Of a stretch of 64,000 bases of DNA, positions 18,786 through 28,036 are shown in pieces; position 1 is the first letter of the stretch, and each line of letters begins with the position of its first letter. This DNA comes from UBA5951 sp012269555 (GTDB lineage Bacteria > Pseudomonadota > Alphaproteobacteria > Puniceispirillales > Puniceispirillaceae). The stretch is taken from positions 248,001 through 312,000 of the forward strand of contig JAYQTS010000008.1 of NCBI GenBank assembly GCA_038147755.1. Reading direction: 5' to 3'. The position numbers and the translations under genes are program-made. The notes under the pieces were generated by a model. It was not told the origin of the DNA. It searched no databases and saw nothing but the letters and a program-made list of their open reading frames with translations.

Positions 18786-19640
18786 TTATTTGATATTTTG
18801 CCGATATGGGCTTGAAGGATAACAGCCAAGAACACGAACTGCATCAGGGAGGCAGTAAAATTTTAATTCCTCTAAGGCAAGTTGCATATTCTCTTGTTCT
18901 ATATGTCCTTCGCAATCCACATAAAACTGTACAGCTTGCATTTGATTACCATACATATAAGATTCGATTTTCGTTAAATTTATTCCGTTAGTTGCAAATC
19001 CACCGAGTGCTTTATAGAGCGCCGCTGGCACGGATCGAAGAGAAAAGACGAATGTACAATGTGTGTTATCAAACTTAGTATCAGGAATCTTAATATGTTT
19101 TTGCATAATTAGGAACCTAGTTGTATTAAGTGTCATATCTGTAATTTCATCCATTAATATCTCTAGGCCGTAAATATCAGCTGCTAATTTTGAAGCTATC
19201 GCAGCTTTAGATGGTTCATTCCAACTTGAAACATCACGCGCCGCACCTGCTGTGTCTGAATGAATAACAGGCTCTATACCAAGTCTTTCAATTGTTTTTC
19301 TGCATTGTGCTAAACCCTGCTCGTGGCTATGCACCTCTTTAATATGAGATATTTTAGTTCCTTTAATACCAAGTAAATGGTGTTTTACAGGTTGAAAATG
19401 TTCTGCAATGATATGTAATCCAGATTCAGGTAACATATGGTGAATATCAGCAACTCGGCCAGCCGTTGAGTTTTCAACTGGCACCATAGCGTAAGAGCAT
19501 TCACCATTTTGTACAGCTCTTAACATCCCAGAAAAACTATCATAAGCTACCGGCTCCCAGTCGGGGCAAAATGCCTGGCAGGAAAGATGAGAGTATGCAC
19601 CTGGGACACCCTGAAATGCTATCTTCTGTAAATTACTCAT
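18786..19640 (-). CDS. pheA: Prephenate dehydratase
   Basis: Converts prephenate to phenylpyruvate for phenylalanine synthesis. 284 residues: PDT domain (FQGVPGAYSHLSCQ at the start, MVPVENSTAGRV, and TRF active-site motif in NTTRFLIM) followed by an ACT domain (GINLTKIESYMYG, QFYVDCEGH), which binds phenylalanine for feedback control in relatives. Stand-alone dehydratase without chorismate mutase, as in other alphaproteobacteria. Its start overlaps the kdsB end by 8 bases. Confidence 0.95.
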   Translation of the reverse strand: MSNLQKIAFQGVPGAYSHLSCQAFCPDWEPVAYDSFSGMLRAVQNGECSYAMVPVENSTAGRVADIHHMLPESGLHIIAEHFQPVKHHLLGIKGTKISHIKEVHSHEQGLAQCRKTIERLGIEPVIHSDTAGAARDVSSWNEPSKAAIASKLAADIYGLEILMDEITDMTLNTTRFLIMQKHIKIPDTKFDNTHCTFVFSLRSVPAALYKALGGFATNGINLTKIESYMYGNQMQAVQFYVDCEGHIEQENMQLALEELKFYCLPDAVRVLGCYPSSPYRQNIK

Positions 19641-20427
19641 TATTACCTCTTTTTAAATGGCCACTAATTTTTTTTCGAATTTCTATCAAATCCTGTGGAG
19701 TATCAATTCCAGCAGCAGGTTTATCGACTCTCCCTGCTCCAATGGTCATACCTAGCTCAAGAGCCCGGAGCTGTTCTAACTTTTCAGTCTGTTCTAAGTC
19801 TGATGGAGAACTTTCAACAAATCTTTTTAGCGCATCTCGTTTCCATCCATATACACCAATGTGATGCCAAAATATATCACTACCAAATGGAATTGGCGCC
19901 CTACTAAAATAATGTGCCCTACCTATTGTAAAGTCTGAATTAGAATATTCGGACTTCCAACTCATTACAGCTTTCACCACCTGTGTTGCATTAATTTCAT
20001 CTTTTTTACATGGCGCTACTAATGTGCATAAATCAAACTTATCTTGATACAGCATATTTGCTAACAGCGTGAGATAGTTTATTGGAATATCTGGGAGATC
20101 ACCCTGTAAATTTATTATGCGTCGATATGTCTCATCTGGGTCGAATTCACACAAAGCTTCAAAAATTCTATCTGAGCCAGATGGCAGATTACTATCAGTT
20201 AATAAGGCGGTTCCTCCTTCTTTTTGGATAGCTTTAAGGATACTATCATTATCACATGCAACCAAAACGGGTCCTAAATTGGCGGCTACAGCTCGTTTCA
20301 AGACATGAATAATCATTGGCTCGCCCGCAATAATTTTCATAGGCTTATTAGGCAAACGCATAGAATTCATTCGAGCAGGAATAACAGTAATGAATTTATT
20401 TTTGGTAGGCATATCGTTTTTTTTCAT
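19633..20427 (-). CDS. kdsB: 3-deoxy-manno-octulosonate cytidylyltransferase
   Basis: Activates Kdo to CMP-Kdo for lipopolysaccharide, so the cell has a Gram-negative outer membrane. VIPARMNSMRLPNKP (CTP loop), PMIIHVLKRA, LPSGSDRI, NLQGDLPDI (metal Asp) and YGWKRDALKRF are family hallmarks. Start at ATG 20427 (264 residues) or the later ATG 20412; the open frame to 20466 adds non-conserved residues. kdsB-pheA is a frequent alphaproteobacterial pair. Confidence 0.93.
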   Translation of the reverse strand: MKKNDMPTKNKFITVIPARMNSMRLPNKPMKIIAGEPMIIHVLKRAVAANLGPVLVACDNDSILKAIQKEGGTALLTDSNLPSGSDRIFEALCEFDPDETYRRIINLQGDLPDIPINYLTLLANMLYQDKFDLCTLVAPCKKDEINATQVVKAVMSWKSEYSNSDFTIGRAHYFSRAPIPFGSDIFWHHIGVYGWKRDALKRFVESSPSDLEQTEKLEQLRALELGMTIGAGRVDKPAAGIDTPQDLIEIRKKISGHLKRGNNE

Positions 20428-20596
20428 AATTCGGTGTATCCAGCAAAAGAATTCAGCAATTGTCAACTCTCTAGGGCTTGAGAGAGATGATAGTTTAGGG
20501 TATCACAAAGTGTAAAATATAAAACAAAATTGGTGTTTATTTTCAAGTAGGCTCTTGAGTGTTTAATAGATATAATTGTGATATTGGGGGTTTCGC

Positions 20597-21163
20597 ATGG
20601 ATAATTTAAAGACGAATAAAATTCTGGCGGCATTTTTGCTAGCAGGTCTTTTGGCAATGGGTGGCGGAAAAATTGCGGAAATATTAGTTCCACATGAAGA
20701 GCTAGCTGAAAATGCTTATCCTATAGAGGTAAAACAAATGTCGACCGAAGGTAACAGTGCAGCACCTACTAACCAGGGTCCAGAGCCGATTTTAGCTTTA
20801 CTTTCCTCAGCAGATATTCAAGCAGGGATGAAGTTAGCAAAAAAATGCACAGCTTGTCACGAATTTAGCGAGGATGGAAAGAATAAAACGGGTCCGATGT
20901 TATGGAATATTGTAGATGCAGGCAAAGGTGAGAAGGACGGTTTTCAGTACTCTGACGCTTTGGTTGGTATGGGAGGCCAATGGGATTATGAATCTTTAAA
21001 TGCTTTTTTGTATAAGCCAAAGGCTTACATAAAAGGAACAAAAATGAATTTTGCTGGTTTGAAGAAACCATCTGATAGGGCTAATATGATCGCATATCTA
21101 AGAAGTCTCTCTGCTTCACCCGTTGCATTACCGTCTCAAGAGCAAATAGATGCAGAAAAATAA
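20597..21163 (+). CDS. Membrane-anchored class I cytochrome c (CycM/c552 type)
   Basis: 188 residues: uncleaved N-terminal anchor (ILAAFLLAGLLAMGGGKIAEIL), a Pro/Ala-rich linker, then one heme domain with CTACH at 84-88, GPMLWNIV after it, and the distal Met in YIKGTKMNFAG. This resembles the cytochrome linking the bc1 complex to terminal oxidase in alphaproteobacteria. Divergent from kdsB, again a lineage-typical neighbourhood. Confidence 0.9.
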   Translation: MDNLKTNKILAAFLLAGLLAMGGGKIAEILVPHEELAENAYPIEVKQMSTEGNSAAPTNQGPEPILALLSSADIQAGMKLAKKCTACHEFSEDGKNKTGPMLWNIVDAGKGEKDGFQYSDALVGMGGQWDYESLNAFLYKPKAYIKGTKMNFAGLKKPSDRANMIAYLRSLSASPVALPSQEQIDAEK

Positions 21164-21280
21164 TCGCAGAAACTCTGAGTTTAGTTGAATATTGAAAAAA
21201 TGAAGTGGAAGAAATAAATTCAATACCCACTTGAACAGTTAGATTTAAATATAGAAAAGTTAGCTAGCTTCCTAGAAGAA

Positions 21281-22021
21281 GTGTCTGCTTTAATAAGACC
21301 AATAGCTATGAAATACTTTCGCAATATCAATAAAGTTGATATCAAATTTGATAATTCGCCAGTTACAATTGCAGATAAGCTAATTGAAGAAAAAATAAGA
21401 GAACTATTAAATTTAGAATTCCCATCTCATCCTATCTTTGGGGAGGAGTATGGAGGTAGTCTAGATCAAAAAATAAGTTGGTGTATTGACCCAATCGACG
21501 GCACTAGAGCATTCATAGCGGGAAAACCTATATTCGGAACGCTTATTGCTTTATGCAGCAATGAAAAACCTATTATAGGGTCAATTGATATGCCTTGTTT
21601 GGATGAGCTTTACATTGGTTTTTTTGATGAGGTTCAAAATTTATCTTCTGTGAAGATGAATGGAAAATTTATTTCCGCATCAAAAAAAAGTGATTTATCA
21701 GATGCGCTTATTGCCACATCCTCTCCAAATGCCTTTTCTAAAGAAGGCTTCCAAAAATTTCAGAAAATTTCAGAAAAATGTAAAGATACCTATTATGGAG
21801 GTGATTGTCATAACTATGCGTTACTTGCCTCTGGTCACATAGACATAGTAATGGAGCATAAATTATCTTCGTATGATATGATGGCTTTAGTACCAATCCT
21901 ACTTGCATCAGGCGCTATGGTTACAGACTGGTCTGGTCAGCCGATTAAAACTCAGAATGCCGGAGAGATACTAGCGGCTTCTACCCCCGAACTTCATGCG
22001 AGCGCACTTTCATTGCTGTAG
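21281..22021 (+). CDS. hisN: Inositol-monophosphatase family protein, HisN-like histidinol-phosphatase
   Basis: Metal-dependent phosphatase: GEEYGG (metal Glu), DPIDGTRAFIAGKPIFGTLIAL, and the C-terminal SSYDMMALVPILLASGA carrying the last metal Asp. The DGTRAFI/GTLIAL wording is that of HisN, which dephosphorylates histidinol-phosphate, rather than of SuhB. The GTG at 21281 gives 246 residues, but the open frame extends upstream to about 21218 (PLEQLDLNIEKLASFLEE), matching the family's first helix and lacking any ATG/GTG/TTG. The true start is therefore uncertain (ATT or an indel). Confidence 0.8.
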   Translation: MSALIRPIAMKYFRNINKVDIKFDNSPVTIADKLIEEKIRELLNLEFPSHPIFGEEYGGSLDQKISWCIDPIDGTRAFIAGKPIFGTLIALCSNEKPIIGSIDMPCLDELYIGFFDEVQNLSSVKMNGKFISASKKSDLSDALIATSSPNAFSKEGFQKFQKISEKCKDTYYGGDCHNYALLASGHIDIVMEHKLSSYDMMALVPILLASGAMVTDWSGQPIKTQNAGEILAASTPELHASALSLL

Positions 22022-22046
22022 TTAAAAAGTTTAGGAATGTTGGGTA

Positions 22047-22981
22047 ATGACATTAATTGCTTTCCATGACGGCGTAAATAACTCCAGTCTAGTTGAATGG
22101 AGATATTGGGCTAGTAAGCTCAACAAAAAGGTTTCCTTTGTATCACTAATCGAAAAGCAGGCAGATAAAGCAGAAATTGCTCTTGTTTGGAATCCCCCAG
22201 AGGGAAGGTTAGCAGAATTAACAAACTTAAAATTAATCTGCTCACTTGGTCAGGGTGTAGATCATTTGTGGAAAGATCGGCACATACCTTTATCTATTCC
22301 AATTATTAGATTAGTAGATGCTAATATGTCTCATGCTTTGAGCCAGTGGGTAATGGCAGTTCTTCTTGATTTTTTAAGGGATGGCTCGTTTTATCGCCAG
22401 AATAGAGAAAAACGCGAATTTAATAAATTACCCCAACGCAGTACTTATGCAACGAAAACGGCCGTCTACGGCATTGGAGCCATTGGTTCAGTTGTTGCCA
22501 ATAAACTAAGAAATTTTGATTTTGAAGTAACTGGTTGGGCACAGACGAGGAAGCCACATCTTTTGTTCAAACAGGAAATTGGAACAGAAGGTTTTCAAAA
22601 TTTACTTTCAAATAATCTCATTCATATTTGTTTGTTGCCTCTGACTTTAAGTACAAAGAAATTATTTAATCAAGAGGCATTTATGAAAATGCCTAAGGGT
22701 GCATATTTTATAAATGCTGGGAGAGGTGAGCAGGTGGATGAGATAGCTCTGCTGAACGCTGTGCACATCGAACATTTATCTGGAGCTGCGCTCGATGTTT
22801 TTTGTGAAGAGCCTTTGCCAGTATCTCATCCATTTTGGGAGGAGAAAAAATATCAATATGGCCGCATGTAGCAGCACAAACGAATCCAGAAACCGCAGTG
22901 GAACAAGTTATAGAGGCAATTCATGCAATAAAGTCTGGTCGTGTACCAGAAAATATTGTTGATCCTGTTCGTCAATATTAG
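22047..22981 (+). CDS. Glyoxylate/hydroxypyruvate reductase A-like 2-hydroxyacid dehydrogenase, one frame break
   Basis: NAD(P)-binding D-2-hydroxyacid dehydrogenase. CSLGQGVDHLW, nucleotide loop GIGAIGSVV, catalytic Arg in INAGRGEQVDE, Glu in VFCEEPLP, and the His in WPHVAAQTNP fit GhrA. The last motif is in another frame: the A6 run at about 22847-22852 lacks or gains a base, so the first frame stops at 22871 and the second continues to TAG 22979-22981. Full protein about 311 residues, the normal GhrA length. Confidence 0.85.
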
Positions 22982-23112
22982 TAATTTTTAATAATTATGT
23001 TAGCATTGAAATTTATCCTTTTTCTAAAAATAAGTCAGAAAACTATTTATTTGGTGCTAGAAATGCGTAACATAATATATATGCTTAGAGTTTAAAATAG
23101 TGAGGATATATT

Positions 23113-23994
23113 ATGGCACTCTCTGATAGAATTCCCTACCAAGCCATTGTGGATAGACCAAAATTAAAATTGCCAAATGGAAAAAGAATGGCAGTTTGGG
23201 TGTGTGTTAACATAGAAGAGTGGAGAATAGAAGGACCTATGCCTCGCATGGTGCTATCTCCTCCGATGGGTCAGCCATTGCTCCCCGATGTACCAAATTG
23301 GTCTTGGCACGAATATGGAATGCGTGCAGGCGTTTGGCGACAATTTAAAGCCCTTACGGACAGAAATATTAGAGCTACGGTTGCAATTAACGGAAATGTT
23401 TGTAATTCATATCCTCGAGTGGCAAGCTTTGCAAAAGAAGCAGGGTGGGAATTTATGGGCCACGGTTTTTTGCAAGGCCCCACGCACAGACTTACCTACC
23501 AAAAAGAGACTATCCAGCGTGCTGTGGACTCAATAGCAAATTTTGTTGGTGAACAGCCGCGCTCCTGGGAAAGCCCTGGTTTAACGGAAACAGAAGAAAC
23601 ACTTGACTTCTTGCGAGCCGCTGGAATTGAGTATGTTGCTGATTGGGTAATTGATGACCTTCCACAGGAAATAGCAACTCCTTTTGGCACCATCACTACA
23701 GTTCCTTATTCGGTTGAGACAAACGATATTACTATATACGCGTTGCAACAGCATAAATCAGATGAATTTTTAAATAGAGGGAAGGGACAATTTGATAGGC
23801 TTTATGAAGAAGCTGAACATAATGCAAGAATTATGGTGATATCTGTACACCCTTATATTACAGGTGTACCACACAGAATTAAATATCTTGAAGCCTTATT
23901 GGATTATGTGATGGAACATGACGAAGCAGTTTTCATGACAGCATCTGAAATCGGTGACTGGTATACAGGTGAAATGGCTAAATTAAAAGATTAA
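23113..23994 (+). CDS. Polysaccharide deacetylase-family amidohydrolase (PuuE/cyclic imidase-like)
   Basis: 293 residues with the NodB-like barrel of the allantoinase/PuuE and cyclic-imide hydrolase branch: NIEEW near residue 37, EFMGHGFLQGPTHRL (metal His), SWESPGLTETEETLDFLRAAGIEYVADW, and VISVHPYITGVPHRI near the end. In this branch substrates are small cyclic amides or ureides, not chitin. Nearby genes give no clear pathway. Possible nitrogen-scavenging role. Confidence 0.8.
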   Translation: MALSDRIPYQAIVDRPKLKLPNGKRMAVWVCVNIEEWRIEGPMPRMVLSPPMGQPLLPDVPNWSWHEYGMRAGVWRQFKALTDRNIRATVAINGNVCNSYPRVASFAKEAGWEFMGHGFLQGPTHRLTYQKETIQRAVDSIANFVGEQPRSWESPGLTETEETLDFLRAAGIEYVADWVIDDLPQEIATPFGTITTVPYSVETNDITIYALQQHKSDEFLNRGKGQFDRLYEEAEHNARIMVISVHPYITGVPHRIKYLEALLDYVMEHDEAVFMTASEIGDWYTGEMAKLKD

Positions 23995-23999
23995 ATCAT

Positions 24000-24590
24000 T
24001 CAGTAGTCTGATAAAAAATAGTCGCTTTGATCAAGCGTGATATCTGGTAATATTATATCTGAAATATCTTCAATATTAAAAGCTTTGATGGTCATTGATA
24101 TGAGTGTGTAATACCCACATATTGCTGTTAAATCAATTACACCTGCGGTTCCAAGGCTTGAAATAGCATTTTCATAATTATTGTCTGAAACAAGTTTATC
24201 TCGATGTAATTCGGCACAGTAGTCAAAAACAGCCTGCATGGAAGAGTCAGTAAAATGTGGCCTTTTTGCATACGAAATAGCATTTATTATATCGTCTGCT
24301 ATTTTTGCCTTCCTTGCGGAAGGCACATGATGTACCCATTCAAATTGCGCAGACCAATAGCGGGCTGTCACTAAGATAGCTAATTCTGATAATCGTGGTG
24401 GAAGACAGCTATCAAAACGTGCGTATTGACCAAGCGCTTGTGCGTGTTCGGCTAATTCTGGATTTCGCATCCAAATGCGCAAAGGACCAGCGACACGCCC
24501 CCTTGGACCGTTTTCAATAGTTTTATAAACCTCTGCCTGCTTTTCCGAAAAGGTGCTTAAATCAAGTTCAGGTAATCTTGGCTGTTTCAT
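24000..24590 (-). CDS. Carboxymuconolactone decarboxylase/AhpD-fold protein
   Basis: 196 residues of the all-helical CMD fold: RVAGPLRIWMRNPELAEHAQALG, LPPRLSELAILVTARYWSAQFEWVHH (the E-W-x-x-H motif of cysteine-free members), AISYAKRP and YYTLISMTIKAFNI. It has no CxxC, so it is not an AhpD-type peroxidase partner; many such proteins are decarboxylases or isomerases of unknown substrate. Starts 17 bases after the flavin reductase stop, so same transcript. Confidence 0.8.
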   Translation of the reverse strand: MKQPRLPELDLSTFSEKQAEVYKTIENGPRGRVAGPLRIWMRNPELAEHAQALGQYARFDSCLPPRLSELAILVTARYWSAQFEWVHHVPSARKAKIADDIINAISYAKRPHFTDSSMQAVFDYCAELHRDKLVSDNNYENAISSLGTAGVIDLTAICGYYTLISMTIKAFNIEDISDIILPDITLDQSDYFLSDY

Positions 24591-24607
24591 AATAATCTGA
24601 ACTCTCT

Positions 24608-25099
24608 TTAATTTGAATGAGGGTTAGAAATGGTATCAATTTTCCCTTTAAAGAAAATGAGTGCATCCAAATCTGTTTGCTTAAAATCTAACACTTCACC
24701 TACGATTATAATATGATCACCACCTTCATAAAGAGCCCATTTTTTGCAAGAAAAATAGGCCAAATTACCATCAATAACAGGCATGCCGTTTGCGTCTTCA
24801 TTATAGGATACATTCTCAAATTTGTTTTCAATAGGCTTTGCAAATTGCCAAGCTATATTTTCTTGTTCTGCACATAGCACATTAATTACAAAGTGGTTGC
24901 TTCTCTCAAATAAAGGCCTGCTTGCCTGCTCCTTTCCAATTGAAAAAAGGCATAAAGGTGGGTCAAGGCTAAGGGAGGAAAACGAGCTCACGGTAATACC
25001 CGTTGGGTTTTGTTTCTCATCTTTAAGAGAAACGATTGTTACTCCTGAAGGGAAACAACCAAAAGCATTTCGTAATTGTCTAGTATCAAATTGTGTCAT
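24608..25099 (-). CDS. Flavin reductase-like FMN-binding protein
   Basis: 163 residues with LRNAFGCFPSGVTIVS, GITVSSFSSLSLDPPLCLFSI (FMN-binding strand-loop), FVINVLCAEQ and GGDHIIIVGEVLDF, the HpaC/flavin reductase split-barrel pattern. Usually supplies reduced flavin to a two-component monooxygenase, but no monooxygenase gene lies nearby. First gene of a two-gene operon with the CMD-fold protein. Confidence 0.85.
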   Translation of the reverse strand: MTQFDTRQLRNAFGCFPSGVTIVSLKDEKQNPTGITVSSFSSLSLDPPLCLFSIGKEQASRPLFERSNHFVINVLCAEQENIAWQFAKPIENKFENVSYNEDANGMPVIDGNLAYFSCKKWALYEGGDHIIIVGEVLDFKQTDLDALIFFKGKIDTISNPHSN

Positions 25100-25393
25100 T
25101 CAGTTCTCTTTTGCGTAACATTAATTATGTTATCTTTGCTGGTTTGCATAATCTAAGGCTATAGTTTGATGAGTCCATAAATTATCAATAATTTATATCT
25201 GTTATATTGTATTAAACGCTTTTGAATAGCATAGCAATCAAGTTGCGAAGCAAAAGTCAGCTTCATCTTTCATGGCAGTGTAATAAACTCCCCTAAATAA
25301 AAAAACTATGTAAAAAATTTTTTATCTTTATGTTTCCAATTAGTTTAACAAATTAGTATAATTTTATGTGTTATTAAACAAGGAGTTTAAACT
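25100..25393. other. Intergenic region between divergent flavin reductase and dehydrogenase genes
   Basis: About 290 bases, AT-rich. It contains a near-match, ATTATCAATAAT (25181-25192), to the TTATCGATAA palindrome found further right, and a GGAG ribosome binding site for the rightward gene. No ORF or RNA gene is visible. Confidence 0.45.
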
Positions 25394-26268
25394 ATGTTAC
25401 TCGGATTAATAGGCGTTGGTAAGATGGGGCGTGCAATTTGTGAGCGTCTTATGGAAACAGGTAACGAGCTTATAGTTTGGAACCGCTCTTTAGAAAAAAT
25501 ATCTGACCTAAAAGGTGTTACAGTTGCCTCTAATCCTGCAGAAGTCCATCATCTGCAGATATAATTATTTCCTTTTTAGCAAATGATAATGCGACTCAGG
25601 CAGCTTATTTTGATGAGGGTGGTTTAACCAGCATATCACTTCACGGAAAATTGATAATTGAAATATGTACAACTTCACCAGAACGTGCTGTTGAGCTTGA
25701 AAATTCGGTTAAAGAAAAAGGTGGGCAATTTGTTGAAGCCCCAGTGGGAGGCACTGTCAAGCCTGCAAGAGAGGGAACGCTATTAGGGCTGGTGGCAGGG
25801 GACAAGGATGCATTTGACCGTGCTGAACCTATTTTAAAGCAAATCACCAGAAGAATAGAGTATCTTGGTGATACTGGTGCTGCTGCCGCTATGAAACTAG
25901 CAATTAATTTACCTTTGATGGTCTACTGGGGGGCTTTAGGAGAAGCTGTAGCGATGGCAACAAAAAAAGATATTCCCGCAGAACAGGCTATGAGCATATT
26001 GGTAGATAGTTCAGGGGCCATTGGAGCAGCAAAAGTAAGATGCCAGCCAATATTAGAAATGATTGAAGAAGGCCAGTCAGCAGCCTCAAACTTTACGATG
26101 TTTAACGCGATTAAAGATATGAAACTAATGGTTGGCACTGCTCAATCAATGGGTTTTGAGAGCCCGATTATTGATGCGGCACGTAAAACTGCTGAAGATG
26201 CAGCAGAAGATGGTTGGGCAGTCCATGATGCCTCTTTGCTAGCCGCTTGGCGTAGCAGTAAATTTTAG
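25394..26268 (+). CDS. NAD(P)-dependent oxidoreductase, 3-hydroxyisobutyrate dehydrogenase family, one frame break
   Basis: GLIGVGKMGRAICE (Rossmann loop) at the N-terminus, EAPVGGTVKPAREG in place of the usual PVSGG substrate loop, GDTGAAAAMKLAINL with the catalytic Lys. The frame from ATG 25394 stops at 25561; a single-base shift near 25547 restores NPAEVPSSADIIISFLAND and runs to 26268, about 291 residues. Substrate unknown. Followed at 13 bases by the Gfo/Idh/MocA gene. Confidence 0.82.
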
Positions 26269-26281
26269 GAAAGGATTTTAA

Positions 26282-27274
26282 ATGTTATCAGTAGCACTTG
26301 TCGGGTTTGGTTGGTGGGGTCGAACCATAGCCTCAAGACTAAAAGAAAATAGTTTGTTTGAATTAGTGTGTGTCGTTGAACCAAATTCAGATGTACATAG
26401 CGACATTAAAGAGATGGGGTTAAAACCTATTTTAGATTTTGACGAAGCTGTAAAAATGAAAAATGTGAGCGCCCTTATTCTTACATCGCCAAATGATTTT
26501 CATGACTCACAAATTGCGCAATGCGTCGCGGAAGGAAAACATGTTTTTTGCGAAAAGCCGCTTTCACTTACGTTTGAGGGTGCTCGAAATAGTGTAAAAG
26601 CGTGTGAAAAGGCAGGGCTTGTCTTGGGAATTGGACATGAGCGCAGATTTGAACCAGCTGTTATGGAAATTAAACGTCTTCTAGATGAAAATGCATTTGG
26701 AAACATAATGCATGCTGAATTAGCATTTAGCCATGATAAATTAATCCATCTTCCACCTGGAAGCTGGAGAACAACAAAAGAATTTGCCCCAGCTGCTGGC
26801 ATGACACAGATGGGCATTCATCTTACGGATATTTTAATTTGGTATTTTGGAAAAGTGAAATCAGTTTATGCCAATACCTCAAGTCGCTCTCTTGGATGGG
26901 AGACCGGAGATGTTGTGGTTGTTCAGCTATTATTCGAAGCTGGCATGACAGCAAATATACAGGCTATTCTTCATACTCCTCATTTCCTTAGAACACATAT
27001 TTTTGGGTCAAAGATGTGGGCAGAAGTTAGAAATAGTACCCATCCTGATGAAACCTCAGGTGTAGCAGATTTACAGGTTTATCATTCTCTGGAAGATACA
27101 AATACAACTCGTTATGATTGGTCGGATTCTGTATCAGCTAATCTTGAGAATTGGGCTTCAGCAATTACTAATGGCACAGAATATTTAAATAAAAATTTTG
27201 AAATGATGCATAATATAGAAGTTTTAAATGCGATTATCAAATCTGCTGAAAAAGGGGAGGTTGTAGAGTTATAA
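26282..27274 (+). CDS. Gfo/Idh/MocA family oxidoreductase
   Basis: 330 residues: VALVGFGWWGRTIASRL nucleotide-binding loop, EKPLSLTFEGA with the family EKP motif, GHERRFEPAV, and GMTQMGIHLTDIL carrying the catalytic-region His. These enzymes oxidise or epimerise sugars, inositols or related polyols with NAD(P). Co-transcribed with the preceding dehydrogenase. Converges on the TauE/SafE gene with 15 bases between. Confidence 0.88.
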   Translation: MLSVALVGFGWWGRTIASRLKENSLFELVCVVEPNSDVHSDIKEMGLKPILDFDEAVKMKNVSALILTSPNDFHDSQIAQCVAEGKHVFCEKPLSLTFEGARNSVKACEKAGLVLGIGHERRFEPAVMEIKRLLDENAFGNIMHAELAFSHDKLIHLPPGSWRTTKEFAPAAGMTQMGIHLTDILIWYFGKVKSVYANTSSRSLGWETGDVVVVQLLFEAGMTANIQAILHTPHFLRTHIFGSKMWAEVRNSTHPDETSGVADLQVYHSLEDTNTTRYDWSDSVSANLENWASAITNGTEYLNKNFEMMHNIEVLNAIIKSAEKGEVVEL

Positions 27275-27289
27275 TAAGTAAAAAAGGAA

Positions 27290-28036
27290 TTAAACAAAAA
27301 ACTGATATATTTGTTTGATGCCGATTAAAAGCATCATAACAAAGAGCATTTTTTTAAATAATTCTGACCCAATATAAGGGCGTAGTAGGGAGCCTAATTT
27401 GAATCCTGCTACGCTAAACAAAATAGCTCCTATACTGAGAACAGCTGAATTTGAATTTAGCATATTATTGTTGATAAGACCAATGCTAAGGCCCAACCCA
27501 CCTACCAAAAAAATATACCCAACGGCACCAACAAATTCATCCCTGTCTATATCTAATGAGGCAAAATAAATAATAGCAGTAGATTGAATGCCAGTCATTC
27601 CGCTCAGAAGTCCAGAACTAGCTCCGGCGAAGATCTGCCAAATGGGTTGGGTATTGATTGGAAGTGAGAAATTGAACAAACTGTAAATTGCAAATAATGC
27701 AAGAGCAAAACCAATTATAGCAGTGATGAGATCCACCGATATTTGGGTTAGTATTTGACTAGATAAGAAACTAGCTAACATCATAAAAATTGCCATATAC
27801 CTATATTTATAAATGATGTGTTTCCATTTTTTTTCGGAAAAAAGCTGCTGGATATTAGTTACAACAATTGGCAATGCAATCACTGTTATGGCTGTAATGG
27901 GAGTAATGAATAAAGGTAGTGTTGCCATGGCAACAACAGGAAAACCAATTCCAAATATTCCCTTTACACTTCCAGAAAGCACTAAGGCAAACATTATTGA
28001 GGCTATAGTCAAGTAACCATATGGTTCAAAAATCAT
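27290..28036 (-). CDS. TauE/SafE family membrane permease
   Basis: 248 residues with about seven to eight hydrophobic helices and the family's small-residue motif GIFGIGFPVVAMATLP near the start and its half-repeat SGLLSGMTGIQSTA. Such proteins export or import organic sulfonates/sulfite and some carboxylates; the substrate is not readable here. ATG overlaps the upstream dehydrogenase stop (ATGA), so it is translationally coupled. Confidence 0.85.
   Translation of the reverse strand: MIFEPYGYLTIASIMFALVLSGSVKGIFGIGFPVVAMATLPLFITPITAITVIALPIVVTNIQQLFSEKKWKHIIYKYRYMAIFMMLASFLSSQILTQISVDLITAIIGFALALFAIYSLFNFSLPINTQPIWQIFAGASSGLLSGMTGIQSTAIIYFASLDIDRDEFVGAVGYIFLVGGLGLSIGLINNNMLNSNSAVLSIGAILFSVAGFKLGSLLRPYIGSELFKKMLFVMMLLIGIKQIYQFFV

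Noticed and set aside
22982..23112. Possible riboswitch before the PuuE-like gene
   Set aside because: Short AT-rich leader without a recognisable conserved core or strong stems.
25181..25192. ATTATCAATAAT before the flavin reductase as a seventh operator
   Set aside because: The central CG is CA, which breaks the symmetry; such AT-rich words are common here, so not counted.
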